Positions 31,190 through 40,271 are shown, counted from the first letter of the stretch. The stretch is DNA of 64,000 nt from Pseudomonas sp. PB106 (GCF_009764645.1 NZ_RWIM01000078.1:80194-144193); one strand, 5' to 3'. Made by a program: numbers and translations. The notes: generated from the sequence alone by a model not told the origin.

Positions 31190-33394
31190 ATGGAAATCAA
31201 GGTCAACTTTCTCGACAACCTTCGACTTGAAGCCAAGTTCGACGACTTCACGGTGATCGCCGATCAGCCCATTCGCTACAAGGGCGATGGCTCGGCACCG
31301 GGGCCGTTCGACTACTTCCTGGCGTCGTCGGCCTTGTGCGCGGCTTACTTCGTGAAGCTGTACTGCGACACCCGCAATATCCCGACAGAGAACATTCGCC
31401 TGTCGCAGAACAACATCGTCGACCCGGAAAACCGCTACAACCAGATCTTCAAGATTCAGGTCGAGTTGCCGGCGGACATCTCCGACAAGGATCGCCAGGG
31501 CATCCTGCGTTCCATTGACCGCTGCACGGTGAAGAAGGTCGTGCAGACCGGCCCTGAGTTCATCATCGAAGAAGTCGACAACCTCGACGCCGATGCGCAG
31601 GCCCTGTTGATGCCAGCCTCCGGTTCTGAAGCGGGCACTTACATTGCCGGCAAGGACCTGCCGCTGGAGCAGACCATCGCCAACATGTCGGGCATTCTCG
31701 CCGACTTGGGCATGAAGATCGAAATCGCCTCGTGGCGCAACATCGTGCCGAACGTCTGGTCGTTGCATATCCGCGACGCGCATTCGCCGATGTGCTTCAC
31801 CAACGGCAAGGGCGCGACCAAAGAGGGCGCACTGGCCTCGGCGCTGGGCGAATTTATCGAGCGTCTGAACTGCAACTTCTTCTACAACGACCAGTTCTGG
31901 GGCGAAGAAATCGCCAACGCCGAGTTCGTCCACTACCCGGACGAACAATGGTTCAAACCGGGGCCGAAAGACGAATTGCCGAGTGAGATCCTCGACGACT
32001 ACACGCTGAAGATCTACAACCGTGACGGCGAGTTGCGCGGTTCGAACCTGTTCGACACCAACTCCGGCAACACCCAGCGTGGCATTTGCTCGCTGCCGTT
32101 TGTGCGCCAGTCGGACGAAGAAGTGGTGTACTTCCCGTCCAACCTGATCGAAAACCTTTACCTCAGCAACGGCATGAGCGCCGGCAACACGCTCGCCGAA
32201 GCGCAGGTGCAGTGCCTGTCGGAAATCTTCGAGCGCGCGGTCAAACGCGAAATCCTCGAAGGCGAAATGGCCCTGCCGGACGTGCCGCAGGCAGTGCTGG
32301 AGAAATACCCAAGCATCCTCGCCGGCATCAAGGGCCTGGAAGAGCAAGGCTTCCCGGTGCTGGTCAAGGACGCGTCGCTGGGCGGCGAATTCCCGGTAAT
32401 GTGCGTGACCCTGATGAACCCGCGCACCGGCGGCGTGTTCGCCTCGTTCGGCGCGCACCCGAGCCTGGAAGTGGCGCTGGAACGCAGCCTCACGGAACTG
32501 CTGCAGGGCCGCAGCTTCGAAGGTTTGAACGACCTGCCGCAGCCGACGTTCTCCGGTCAGGCCGTCACCGAGCCGAACAATTTCGTCGAGCACTTCATCG
32601 ACTCCAGCGGTGTGGTGTCGTGGCGTTTCTTCAGCGCCAAACCAGACTTCGAATTCGTCGAGTGGGACTTCTCCGGCCAGGGTGAAAACTCCAACGCCGA
32701 AGAAGCCGCGACCCTGTTCGGCATCCTTGAGGACATGGGCAAAGAAGTCTACATGGCGGTCTACGAGCACATCGGTGCCAAGGCCTGCCGGATCCTGGTG
32801 CCGGGCTACTCGGAGATCTACCCGGTCGAAGACCTGATCTGGGACAACACCAACAAAGCCCTGCAATTCCGTGCCGACATCCTCAACCTGCACAACCTCA
32901 GCAAGGTCGGCCTGCGCAACCTCGCCCAAGGCCTGGAAAACAGCGAACAGGACGACTACACCGAAATCACCACGCTGATCGGCATCGAATTCGACGACAA
33001 CACGCCGTGGGGCAAGCTGACGATTCTGGAATTGCGCCTGCTGATCTGCCTCGCCTTGCAGAAGTACGAACAGGCCAAAGATCTGGTCGAAGCCTTCCTG
33101 CAATACAACGACAACACCGTCGAACGCGGCTTGTTCTATCAAGCGGTCAACGTGGTGCTGGAGATGGAACTGGACGAGGATCTGGAACTGGAAGACTACG
33201 AAGCGAACTTCCGTCGCATGTTCGGCAACGAGCGCATGGACGCCGCGATCGGCTCGGTCAACGGCAGCGTGCGCTTCTATGGCTTGACCCCGACCAGCAT
33301 GAAACTGGAAGGCCTGGACCGGCATTTGCGATTGATCGAGAGCTATAAAAAGCTTCACACGGCACGGGCCAATGTGACGGCATCGTCGCGTTAA
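31190..33394 (+). CDS. ycaO: OsmC-YcaO fusion protein
   Basis: This 734-residue protein begins with an OsmC-like domain (about 1-145) that keeps both redox cysteines (C50 in SSALCAAYF, C112 in DRCTVKKV). It continues as a full YcaO protein (GKGATKEGALASALGEFIER ... ALAEAQ-type ATP-site region NTLAEAQVQCLSEIFERAVK) and a C-terminal tetratricopeptide-like region (about 580-734). E. coli YcaO assists RimO in beta-methylthiolation of ribosomal protein S12. YcaO domains activate amide backbones with ATP. The stand-alone position with a downstream terminator argues against a RiPP cluster. The ribosome site is weak. Confidence 0.88.
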   Translation: MEIKVNFLDNLRLEAKFDDFTVIADQPIRYKGDGSAPGPFDYFLASSALCAAYFVKLYCDTRNIPTENIRLSQNNIVDPENRYNQIFKIQVELPADISDKDRQGILRSIDRCTVKKVVQTGPEFIIEEVDNLDADAQALLMPASGSEAGTYIAGKDLPLEQTIANMSGILADLGMKIEIASWRNIVPNVWSLHIRDAHSPMCFTNGKGATKEGALASALGEFIERLNCNFFYNDQFWGEEIANAEFVHYPDEQWFKPGPKDELPSEILDDYTLKIYNRDGELRGSNLFDTNSGNTQRGICSLPFVRQSDEEVVYFPSNLIENLYLSNGMSAGNTLAEAQVQCLSEIFERAVKREILEGEMALPDVPQAVLEKYPSILAGIKGLEEQGFPVLVKDASLGGEFPVMCVTLMNPRTGGVFASFGAHPSLEVALERSLTELLQGRSFEGLNDLPQPTFSGQAVTEPNNFVEHFIDSSGVVSWRFFSAKPDFEFVEWDFSGQGENSNAEEAATLFGILEDMGKEVYMAVYEHIGAKACRILVPGYSEIYPVEDLIWDNTNKALQFRADILNLHNLSKVGLRNLAQGLENSEQDDYTEITTLIGIEFDDNTPWGKLTILELRLLICLALQKYEQAKDLVEAFLQYNDNTVERGLFYQAVNVVLEMELDEDLELEDYEANFRRMFGNERMDAAIGSVNGSVRFYGLTPTSMKLEGLDRHLRLIESYKKLHTARANVTASSR

Positions 33395-33402
33395 AAAGCA
33401 CT

Positions 33403-33435
33403 GAAAAAAAAAGCACCTTCGGGGTGCTTTTTTTT
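33403..33435 (+). terminator. Intrinsic terminator after ycaO
   Basis: AAAGCACC, TTCG and GGGTGCTTT are followed by a T run, with an A run upstream. Confidence 0.92.
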
Positions 33436-33509
33436 GTGCCTGGTTTGTCTCCTGACGCCTCACGCCTGAATCCCCAACTCCTTGTGGGATGAAGTGAAAC
33501 CGAGGTGCC

Positions 33510-33537
33510 CTCATCGCTAGCTCTGCCAGCGATGGCG
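33510..33537. repeat. Decayed REP
   Basis: CATCGCTAGCTCTGCCAGCG followed by ATGG keeps the REP palindrome with mismatches, just past the stop of the hybrid kinase gene. Confidence 0.55.
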
Positions 33538-33542
33538 GTGTA

Positions 33543-35486
33543 TCAGCCGCCGTCGAGCGTGCGGCGAACCTTGTCGAGCAGTTCACTGATCTGGAATGGC
33601 TTGACCAGCATGTCCATGCCGCTGCCCAAAAACACCTGACGGTTGATCGCGGTTTCCGCATAACCGGTCATGAACAGGATCGGCAAACCCTCACGCCAGC
33701 CCCGCGCCACATCCGCCAATTCGCGGCCGCTCATGCGCGGTAGGCCGACGTCGGTCAGCAGCAGGTTGATCGAGGGATCGTTTTGCAAGCGCTCCAGCGC
33801 CGTTTCGATGTCCGCCGCCTGCGTGCAGCGATAGCCGGCGTCCTCCAGCACTTCGGTGACGAACATGCGCACCGATGGCATGTCTTCGACAATCAACACG
33901 TGCTCGCCCGTGCCTTGCGGATCGACAACCGGTGCGGGAATGTCCGCGCCTGTCGGGTCGCTGGTGGCGGGCAACATGATTGTCACTTCAGTGCCGCGCC
34001 GGGCCACGCTGCGGATGTGCGCATCGCCGCCCGATTGGCGGGCAAAACCATAAATCGTCGACAGCCCCAAACCCGTGCCTTGGCCCAGTGGTTTGGTGGT
34101 GAAGAACGGATCGAACACCTTGTCGATCACGCTGTGTTCGATCCCCGTGCCGTCATCGCGTACCGACAGCGCCACATAAGCACCATCGGCCAGATTCGGA
34201 TCGCCATGGGAATACGCGGCATAGGTATTGACCCAGATGTTGCCACCCGAAGGCAGGGCATCACGGGCGTTGATCACCAAGTTGAGCACTGCGCTTTCCA
34301 ACTGCACCGGGTCGACCAAAGCGATCGCCGGTTTGCTGGTCAATTCAAGCTTGAGGGTGATCCGTTCACCGATGGTACGCACCAGCAACTCTTCCAGCGA
34401 ACGCACTTGCTCGTTGATGTCCACCGGCCGGGTATCCAGCGGCTGCTGGCGGGCGAAGGCCAGCAAGCGATGGGTCAGCGACGCGGCACTCATGGCCGAG
34501 TTCAGGGCGGCCTCGGAATAAAACTGCACTTTGTCCAGACGCTGATCGGCAACCCGTTTCTGGATCAGCTCCAGACTGGTGATGATCCCGGTCAGCAGGT
34601 TGTTGAAGTCATGGGCGATGCCGCCGGTGAGTTTGCCCAGCGCGTCCATTTTCTGCACTTGCAGCAATTGCGATTCGGCGCGCACGCGCTCGGCGACTTC
34701 CTTGGCCAGTTGCGTGGTGGTGTCGTTCAGCCGTGCCAGATGCGAGCGCTCGCGATGGCGGTGCTCGGTGACATCCTCGACGAAGACCAGGCTCAACTCC
34801 GGGGTGCGATACGGTGAAATCTGCCATTCGGTCTCGCGAAGCTGGCCCTGCACACGCATATTCAGTGTGCCTTTCCAGCGCTCGCCATCGACCAGGCGCA
34901 GGCGTAATTCGTTGAGGATTGCGCTTTGATCGTCGGCGAAGCATTCGCGCAGAGTCTTGGTGTCCTGATTATCGACAATCAGTTGGGCGAAGGCATGGTT
35001 GCACTCATGCACTTTGAGATTGGCGTCGAGCACTGCAATTGGCGCTGACACGTTGACGAAGATCTCACGAAAGCGCGCCTCGCTCTCGCGCAGGGCGTTT
35101 TCCGTGTCGCGCACCCGCAGCAATGTGCGCAGGGTCGCCAGCAGCACGTCCGGGTCGACCGGGTGAATCAGGTAGGCGTCGGCGCCGGCGTCGAGGCCGG
35201 TGATGATGTCGCCGGTCTGGATCGATGCGGCGGAGACGTGAATCACCGGCAGCAGGGCGGTGCGTGTATCGGCGCGCAGAATGCGCACGATGTCGAAGCC
35301 GCTCATGTCCGGCAGGTTGACGTCGAGAATCAGCGCGTCGAGCGGCTCGCTCTCGATCAGCGCGAGCCCGTCAGTACCGGTGCCGGCCTCCAGCACCTCG
35401 TAACCGTGGCGCTCGAGTCGTCGGCGCAGGGCGTAACGGGTGGCGACGTTGTCGTCGACGATCAACAGGCGGATGTCACGTTTCAT
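33543..35486 (-). CDS. Hybrid histidine kinase (REC-PAS-HisKA-HATPase-REC)
   Basis: This 647-residue cytoplasmic protein starts with a receiver domain (LLIVDDNVATRYALRRRL; phospho-Asp in ALILDVNLPDMSG). It then has a PAS domain (about 135-245), a kinase core with the His in GGIAHDFNNLL, an ATPase domain (N box NLVINARDAL, then DDGTGI and GQGTGLGLSTIYG), and a C-terminal receiver (VLIVEDMPSVRMF, LLLTDVGLPRMSG). It is the last gene of the stressosome-type operon and overlaps the preceding kinase gene by 11 bases. It is probably the signalling output of the locus, since no DNA-binding domain is present. Confidence 0.9.
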   Translation of the reverse strand: MKRDIRLLIVDDNVATRYALRRRLERHGYEVLEAGTGTDGLALIESEPLDALILDVNLPDMSGFDIVRILRADTRTALLPVIHVSAASIQTGDIITGLDAGADAYLIHPVDPDVLLATLRTLLRVRDTENALRESEARFREIFVNVSAPIAVLDANLKVHECNHAFAQLIVDNQDTKTLRECFADDQSAILNELRLRLVDGERWKGTLNMRVQGQLRETEWQISPYRTPELSLVFVEDVTEHRHRERSHLARLNDTTTQLAKEVAERVRAESQLLQVQKMDALGKLTGGIAHDFNNLLTGIITSLELIQKRVADQRLDKVQFYSEAALNSAMSAASLTHRLLAFARQQPLDTRPVDINEQVRSLEELLVRTIGERITLKLELTSKPAIALVDPVQLESAVLNLVINARDALPSGGNIWVNTYAAYSHGDPNLADGAYVALSVRDDGTGIEHSVIDKVFDPFFTTKPLGQGTGLGLSTIYGFARQSGGDAHIRSVARRGTEVTIMLPATSDPTGADIPAPVVDPQGTGEHVLIVEDMPSVRMFVTEVLEDAGYRCTQAADIETALERLQNDPSINLLLTDVGLPRMSGRELADVARGWREGLPILFMTGYAETAINRQVFLGSGMDMLVKPFQISELLDKVRRTLDGG

Positions 35487-36351
35487 CGACGTTCTCCAGA
35501 GCGATCGCCAGTGGAATGATCACGAAGAAGGTTGAACCGACCCCCGGCGTGCTTTCCAGCCCGACTTCACCGCCGAGCAGGGCCGCGAAGCGTTTGCACA
35601 GTGACAGGCCCAGCCCGGTGCCGCGCAGACGTTTCTGCAACGGCGAGTCGACCTGGGAAAAGTCCTCGAACAATGCACCATGCAGCTCCGGTGCGATACC
35701 GATTCCGGTGTCGCTGACGGCAAAACGCACTTTGTCTTCGCTTTCCAGGCGCGCCGATACCCGCACTTCGCCGCGGGTGGTGAACTTCAGCGAGTTGGAA
35801 ATGAAGTTGCGCAGGATCTGCCCGAGTTTCTTGTCGTCGGTGTACAGGCGCGGCAAACCGACAGGCTCTTCAAAAATGAGATCCACCGCACTGGCATCGA
35901 CAATCGGCCGAAACATCCCGCGTAGCGCGGAGAACAGGTCGAACATGTCGAACCATGCCGGGGAAATGGTGATGCGCCCGGCCTCGATCTTCGCCAGATC
36001 GAGCAGGTCATCGACCATGTCGCTGAGTTCGCGGGCAGCGGTGCTGACGAAGGCCACCTGCTTGTGTTGTTCAGGGCTGAGCGGGCCGTCGAGTTCATCG
36101 GCGAGCAGGCTGTTGATGCTGAGGATCGAGCCCAGTGGCGTGCGGAATTCGTGGCTCATGTATGACAGAAAACGGCTTTTCAGATCCGAGGCCTGGCGCA
36201 ATTCTTCGGCTTGCTCGTCAAGTTCGGCATACAGCGCCAGCACGCCCTGATTGGTTTCATCGAGCTCTTCGCGCAACGCCACGGTTTCGCTCTGCAACTG
36301 CGCGATGAGCGCGGCCTGTTCGGCGTTGCTCAAAATGGGTGTCTCAGCCAT
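35476..36351 (-). CDS. Soluble sensor histidine kinase
   Basis: This 291-residue protein has an N-terminal coiled coil (about 15-60), then HisKA with FLSYMSHEFRTPLGSI, and HATPase with FISNSLKFTTRG, VSDTGIGI and RGTGLGLSLCKRFAALLGG. No membrane segment or separate sensor domain is present, so it is probably driven by partner proteins of the operon. GGAGG lies 6 bases before ATG 36351, which overlaps the end of the RsbX-like gene. Its own 3' end overlaps the hybrid kinase. Confidence 0.9.
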   Translation of the reverse strand: MAETPILSNAEQAALIAQLQSETVALREELDETNQGVLALYAELDEQAEELRQASDLKSRFLSYMSHEFRTPLGSILSINSLLADELDGPLSPEQHKQVAFVSTAARELSDMVDDLLDLAKIEAGRITISPAWFDMFDLFSALRGMFRPIVDASAVDLIFEEPVGLPRLYTDDKKLGQILRNFISNSLKFTTRGEVRVSARLESEDKVRFAVSDTGIGIAPELHGALFEDFSQVDSPLQKRLRGTGLGLSLCKRFAALLGGEVGLESTPGVGSTFFVIIPLAIALENVDET

Positions 36352-37360
36352 GGGCGGCCTCCAGGGCAACGACCAATACTGTTGCATCGTCACGCCCGCG
36401 ACTGAAGTCGCGGTGCAGGACGCTGGCTATCACGGCGGGGTGGCGATGCACCAGGCCGGGGTAGTCTTGTAGATTCCAACGGGACTGTAAGCCGTCGCTG
36501 TACATGATCAAAAGATGTCCGTTCACGTGAGCATAGTCAAAAGGCCGGGCTTTTCGGTATTGCACGCCGACGATACCCGGATGCGAGGCCAGACCGCGGG
36601 ATTTGTCAGCAGCGATCAGGCTGGCGCCAATGTTGCCTACGCCAGCGAAGGTCAGGCTGTCGCGTGTGCCGTCGAACTGCGTAAACGCAACGGCGCCACC
36701 GCGGGTGCCGATCATGTCGCGGTGCAGGTCTTCCATCAGCATCACCGGGTCGGCAAACGGCGTCAGGGCAAAGGCGTGCGCCCCCGCACGACCGGCGCGT
36801 TCGGCTTCCTCGCCATGCCCGAGGCCATCGATCACCAACGCGCTGATGCTGGCGCCTTCATACGTCAGGTGCCAGACGTCGCCGCACGCCGGATCGTTGT
36901 GCAACGAGTGCTGGCTGACGCCATAACGGATATCCGGATTGCGGTCGCTGCGCGGGTACAGTCGCGCCAACAGGACCGCGCCACGGGCGTCGGCATAGAC
37001 GTCGAACACCTCGGTCTGTCGCGAAACCGCGCCGAGGCCGATGCCCTGCGTGCCACCGGTGGAAAATCCGTCGGCCATGCAGGCCTGCAGATCAAAGCCC
37101 TGCGCACGGTCCACCGCAAGCATTTCGATACCGAACCCCGCAGGCCGAGGCAATACCCGCAAATGCAGTTCGCCGTGCGTGGCGTGCTTGAGCACATTAC
37201 TGGCCAGTTCCGTGGCAACCAGAGCGACACGCCCGGCATCGCGTTCGTCAAAGCCATGCTGCTCGGCCAGTTGCTGCGCGGTGCGTCGGGCATGGCCAAT
37301 CTGACTGCTGTCTTCGACCAACAGAACCTGGGTCAGCGACCCGACAATATTCATGTCCAT
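36344..37360 (-). CDS. RsbX-like phosphatase with N-terminal RsbT/RsbW-like ATPase domain
   Basis: This 338-residue protein has two parts. Residues 1-140 are a GHKL ATP-binding domain of the anti-sigma type (VALVATELASNVLKHATHGE ... GGTQGIGLGAVSRQ). Residues 150-338 are a SpoIIE/PP2C phosphatase (LVIDGLGHGEEAERAGRAGA ... GVGNIGASLI ... LLIMYSDGLQSRW ... RDDATVLVVAL). In Bacillus, RsbX removes phosphate from RsbR and RsbS to reset the stressosome. The extra kinase-fold domain is not part of Bacillus RsbX. The gene overlaps rsbT at its start and the kinase gene at its end. Confidence 0.88.
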   Translation of the reverse strand: MDMNIVGSLTQVLLVEDSSQIGHARRTAQQLAEQHGFDERDAGRVALVATELASNVLKHATHGELHLRVLPRPAGFGIEMLAVDRAQGFDLQACMADGFSTGGTQGIGLGAVSRQTEVFDVYADARGAVLLARLYPRSDRNPDIRYGVSQHSLHNDPACGDVWHLTYEGASISALVIDGLGHGEEAERAGRAGAHAFALTPFADPVMLMEDLHRDMIGTRGGAVAFTQFDGTRDSLTFAGVGNIGASLIAADKSRGLASHPGIVGVQYRKARPFDYAHVNGHLLIMYSDGLQSRWNLQDYPGLVHRHPAVIASVLHRDFSRGRDDATVLVVALEAAHG

Positions 37361-37755
37361 CGGGTGATCGTTATGCGCGTGCCTTTGCCGGGCTCGGTGT
37401 CCAGTTCGAACTCTTCGACCAGCCGTTTGGCGCCCGTGAGCCCCAGGCCCATGCCGCTGCCGGAGGTCCAGCCGTCGGTCATCGCCAGTTTCAGGTCGGG
37501 AATACCCGGCCCTTCATCGCGAAACGTCAGGCGCAGACCGACCTTGTGATCCTCATCGAGAATCTGCCAGTCCATGTCGCCGCCGCCACCGTAGACCATG
37601 GTGTTGCGTGCCAGCTCGCTGACGGCGGTGACCATTTTGGTCAGGTCGATCAGGCGCATGCCGCACTCTGTCGCCAGCTTGCGTGCGGTCTGGCGCGCCA
37701 GCACCACGTCTTGCTCGATATGAATGGGTTGAGTACCGCTACTGCGCACGGTCAT
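37351..37755 (-). CDS. rsbT: RsbT-like switch kinase
   Basis: This 134-residue GHKL serine/threonine kinase closely matches Bacillus RsbT as I recall it (VTAVSELARNTMVYGGGGDM for the N box; FRDEGPGIPDLKLAMTDG; SGSGMGLGLTGAKRLVEEF). In the stressosome model RsbT is held by RsbR/RsbS, phosphorylates them under stress, is released, and then activates a partner. It overlaps rsbS by 4 bases (ATGA type) and the RsbX-like gene by 10. Confidence 0.92.
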   Translation of the reverse strand: MTVRSSGTQPIHIEQDVVLARQTARKLATECGMRLIDLTKMVTAVSELARNTMVYGGGGDMDWQILDEDHKVGLRLTFRDEGPGIPDLKLAMTDGWTSGSGMGLGLTGAKRLVEEFELDTEPGKGTRITITRWT

Positions 37756-38114
37756 TGTTGCAGTACTCGTTCCCGCAGCAGTTTCATCCCCCGCTCGACG
37801 TTCAGCGCGGTGCTGACGCCGGGCAAGGTCATGCCAAGTTCAACCAGGGTAATCGCGACCGCCGGCTGCATGCCGACCAATACGGTTTCGGCGTCCATGA
37901 TTTTCGACAGGCCGGAAATCGTGCCGATCATGCGGCCGATGAACGAGTCGACCATGTCCAGCGCCGAGATGTCGATCAACACCCCGCGCGCCGAGGTTTT
38001 GCTGATGCGTTCGGACAGGTCGTCCTGCAGTGTCAGGGCGAGCTGGTCATGCATGTCGACCTGGATGGTCACCAGCAGAAAGTCGCCCATCTGGAGAATC
38101 GGGATGCGTTCCAT
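37752..38114 (-). CDS. rsbS: RsbS-like STAS scaffold protein
   Basis: This 120-residue single STAS domain is very like Bacillus RsbS from memory (IPILQMGDFLLVTIQVDMHD; IDISALDMVDSFIGRMIG; VGMQPAVAITLVELGMTLPG). S57 in DSF corresponds to the phosphorylated S59 of Bacillus RsbS. It would form the stressosome core with RsbR and bind RsbT. The ATG at 38114 follows the rsbR stop by 2 bases; a TTG at 38120 is the alternative. Confidence 0.93.
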   Translation of the reverse strand: MERIPILQMGDFLLVTIQVDMHDQLALTLQDDLSERISKTSARGVLIDISALDMVDSFIGRMIGTISGLSKIMDAETVLVGMQPAVAITLVELGMTLPGVSTALNVERGMKLLRERVLQQ

Positions 38115-38116
38115 AC

Positions 38117-38968
38117 TCAAGCCGTCTTGACGAGGCTGACACCCAGACGGGTCAGGGCCAGTTTCAGTGCGTCAGCCAGATTGGCCTTGGTCACCACGCC
38201 TTGCAGGTCGAGGCCCAGGTGCACGATGGTTTGCGCGATTTGCGGACGCACGCCGCTGATGATGCAGTCGGCGCCCATCAGGCGAATCGCCGTGACGGTT
38301 TTCAGCAAGTGCTGGGCCACCAGGGTGTCGACGGTCGGCACGCCGGTGATGTCGATGATGGCGATTTCCGAACCGGTGTCGACGATGCGTTGCAGCAGCG
38401 ACTCCATCACCACTTGCGTGCGTTGCGAGTCGAGGGTGCCGATCATCGGCAGGGCGAGCACGCCGTCCCACAACTTGACCACCGGGGTCGACAGCTCCAG
38501 CAGTTCTTCCTGCTGACGCTTGATCACCGCTTCACGGGATTTCTGGAAGGTGCGGATGGTGTGCATGCCGAGGGCGTCGAGCAGTTCGGAAATTTCCCAG
38601 AGCTGTTCGGCGAGCAGGGCGGGTTGGTCTTTGTATTGGGTCTGGAGCAGATTGAACAGCGGGCCTTTGAGGGCAAAGATGAAACTCGCGGTTTGTTGCG
38701 AGTCCTGACCGAGCAGGGCGCGGCTGTGGGAGAGCTTTTCGAGGAACTGTCGGGTGGCTTCCCAACCCTGCGCGGCGATGTTGGTGCCGTTGCCATTCTC
38801 GAGGCCGCTGATCACCAGTTGCAGGAACTCACTGGTCTGCTGCTGCAAATCGTGTTCTTTCAAATTGCGCGTGGCGCCGCTGGTTTGCAGGCCGTTGGTC
38901 CATTCGCCCAGCAGTTGGGATTGTTGGTTTTTCATCGCATCGAGTGTGCTGTTCTGCAGTGCTGCCAT
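38117..38968 (-). CDS. rsbR: RsbR-like stressosome sensor
   Basis: This 283-residue protein has an N-terminal all-helical sensor region (about 1-150) and a linker helix (FQKSREAVIKRQQEELLELS). The C-terminal STAS domain contains TPVVKLWDGVLALPMIGTLD and ITGVPTVDTLVAQHLLKT. T178 and T215 align with the two RsbR threonines phosphorylated by RsbT. The sensor half is not obviously a globin, PAS or GAF domain, so the signal is unknown. The start at 38968 follows GGAGCAA; an upstream frame extension is not supported. It is first in the operon. Confidence 0.9.
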   Translation of the reverse strand: MAALQNSTLDAMKNQQSQLLGEWTNGLQTSGATRNLKEHDLQQQTSEFLQLVISGLENGNGTNIAAQGWEATRQFLEKLSHSRALLGQDSQQTASFIFALKGPLFNLLQTQYKDQPALLAEQLWEISELLDALGMHTIRTFQKSREAVIKRQQEELLELSTPVVKLWDGVLALPMIGTLDSQRTQVVMESLLQRIVDTGSEIAIIDITGVPTVDTLVAQHLLKTVTAIRLMGADCIISGVRPQIAQTIVHLGLDLQGVVTKANLADALKLALTRLGVSLVKTA

Positions 38969-39217
38969 GTGCCTGTTGCTCCGTAGCGAATGGGGGCCGA
39001 TCCCGATAAATGATCGGCGCGAAATCAATGACATTTGCCGTTCAAAATAGTTGTTCGTTCTTGCATGGATATTTTTGATCTGGCGCAAGGAACGCCCCGG
39101 TAACTCTAGTCGTCGTGACTGAGTGCGGCGATGTTTTGAACGTTGGCGTGGTACTGGCTTCGAATCTTCAAGGCCCGACGGGTTTCAGTCGCGCTTGCTT
39201 TAACGAACGAGGTGACC

Positions 39218-39487
39218 ATGAACGAGCATTCGAAGCAACAACAGAATCAGTCTGGCGAACCGATTGACCGCAATGATCCAGCGATCGACCCGCAAATACC
39301 CGGGCAACCGGCGCCGACGCAGCAGCAAGGTGAGGACGGGCAAGCGCAGAGTGCGGATCCGGAGGTGGATCAGAAGCAAAAACATACCGACAACGACAAC
39401 GAGTTCAGCCCAGGTTTCGAGCCCCAGCCGGATCGCGCTAAACCGGGTGAAGAAACCGATGCCGATATCGACACGGATGGTGGTTGA
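39218..39487 (+). CDS. Small hydrophilic disordered protein
   Basis: This 89-residue protein is rich in Gln, Asp, Pro and Glu (NEHSKQQQNQSGEPIDRNDP ... NEFSPGFEPQPDRAKPG) and lacks hydrophobic segments, so it is intrinsically disordered. No family is known. GAGGTGA lies a few bases before ATG 39218. It ends at a strong terminator shared with the convergent DUF4142 gene. A stress or hydration-related role is a guess from composition and neighbours. Confidence 0.7.
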   Translation: MNEHSKQQQNQSGEPIDRNDPAIDPQIPGQPAPTQQQGEDGQAQSADPEVDQKQKHTDNDNEFSPGFEPQPDRAKPGEETDADIDTDGG

Positions 39488-39500
39488 TTTCGACAGATAT

Positions 39501-39533
39501 GAAAAGGCCGCATCCAATGGATGCGGCCTTTTT
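39501..39533. terminator. Bidirectional intrinsic terminator
   Basis: AAAGGCCGCATCC and GGATGCGGCCTTT form a 13-base stem flanked by an A run and a T run, between convergent genes. Confidence 0.94.
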
Positions 39534-39545
39534 GTTGCTTGAGGA

Positions 39546-40067
39546 TTACTTGCTAGGGTGCTTGGCTTGCAGCTCTTTGGCAGCGGCGAGGTGTTTTTCC
39601 AGCGCCGGCAGCATTTTCTGCGCAAACGCCTTCAGCTCAGGCGCGCCTTTGGTTCGGTCGTCAGTCACGGTATTGGCTTGTTTCTTGAACAGCTCGATGG
39701 TTTCTTCGTGCGCTTTTACCTGATTATTGGCGTAAGCGGCGTCGAAGGATTCATCGCGCATGTCGAGGATCTTTTCCTTGGCCTGTTTGACCAGAGTGGT
39801 GGTATCCGGGACTTCGATGTCGTTGGCTTTGGCAATGGTCGCCAGTTCATCGTTGGCCTTGCCGTGATCAGTGATCATCATGTTGGCGAAGGCTTTGATG
39901 TCCGCCGATTGGCTCTTTTCCAAGGCCAGACGGCTGGTTTCGATTTCGGCGATCCCACCGGCTGCGGCGTTATCGACGAAGTCATTGTCGGTCGCGGCGA
40001 AGGCGCTGCCCATGCCAGTGCTCAAAGCGACAGCCAGAACCAGATGACGCAGGTTGAATCCGTCCAT
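39546..40067 (-). CDS. DUF4142 periplasmic protein
   Basis: This 173-residue protein has a signal peptide (VLAVALSTGMGSAFA-A) followed by the ferritin-like helical DUF4142 domain. The domain signature is FVDNAAAGGIAEIETSRLAL, then FANMMITDHGKANDELATIA. Members are periplasmic stress proteins of unknown mechanism. The start at 40067 follows GGAGATACACC. It is convergent with the small disordered-protein gene. Confidence 0.87.
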   Translation of the reverse strand: MDGFNLRHLVLAVALSTGMGSAFAATDNDFVDNAAAGGIAEIETSRLALEKSQSADIKAFANMMITDHGKANDELATIAKANDIEVPDTTTLVKQAKEKILDMRDESFDAAYANNQVKAHEETIELFKKQANTVTDDRTKGAPELKAFAQKMLPALEKHLAAAKELQAKHPSK

Positions 40068-40271
40068 TGGTGTATCTCCACGCAGTTTTTGTTGGTGTTA
40101 CCCAATGGAGGCAGCGCAGCGATCAAAGGTTTTATCGCATTTGCGACAGGGCGACGAACGGACACCGCTGGTCTGACTGGAGGTCGACAGAATGCCCCAA
40201 CCGAGGCCATTCTGATAACGGGTCAGCGCAATCGGTCGCGCTGACTGCCGATCAACTGACGGAGGTGTTCC

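Noticed and set aside
31190..33394. RiPP biosynthetic cluster, suggested by the YcaO domain
   Set aside because: There is no precursor peptide, dehydrogenase or exporter gene beside it, and the full-length form matches the ribosomal S12-related YcaO.
31166..33661. 831-residue frame antisense to ycaO
   Set aside because: The sense strand encodes recognisable OsmC and YcaO domains and has its own terminator. The antisense product is low-complexity and motif-free.
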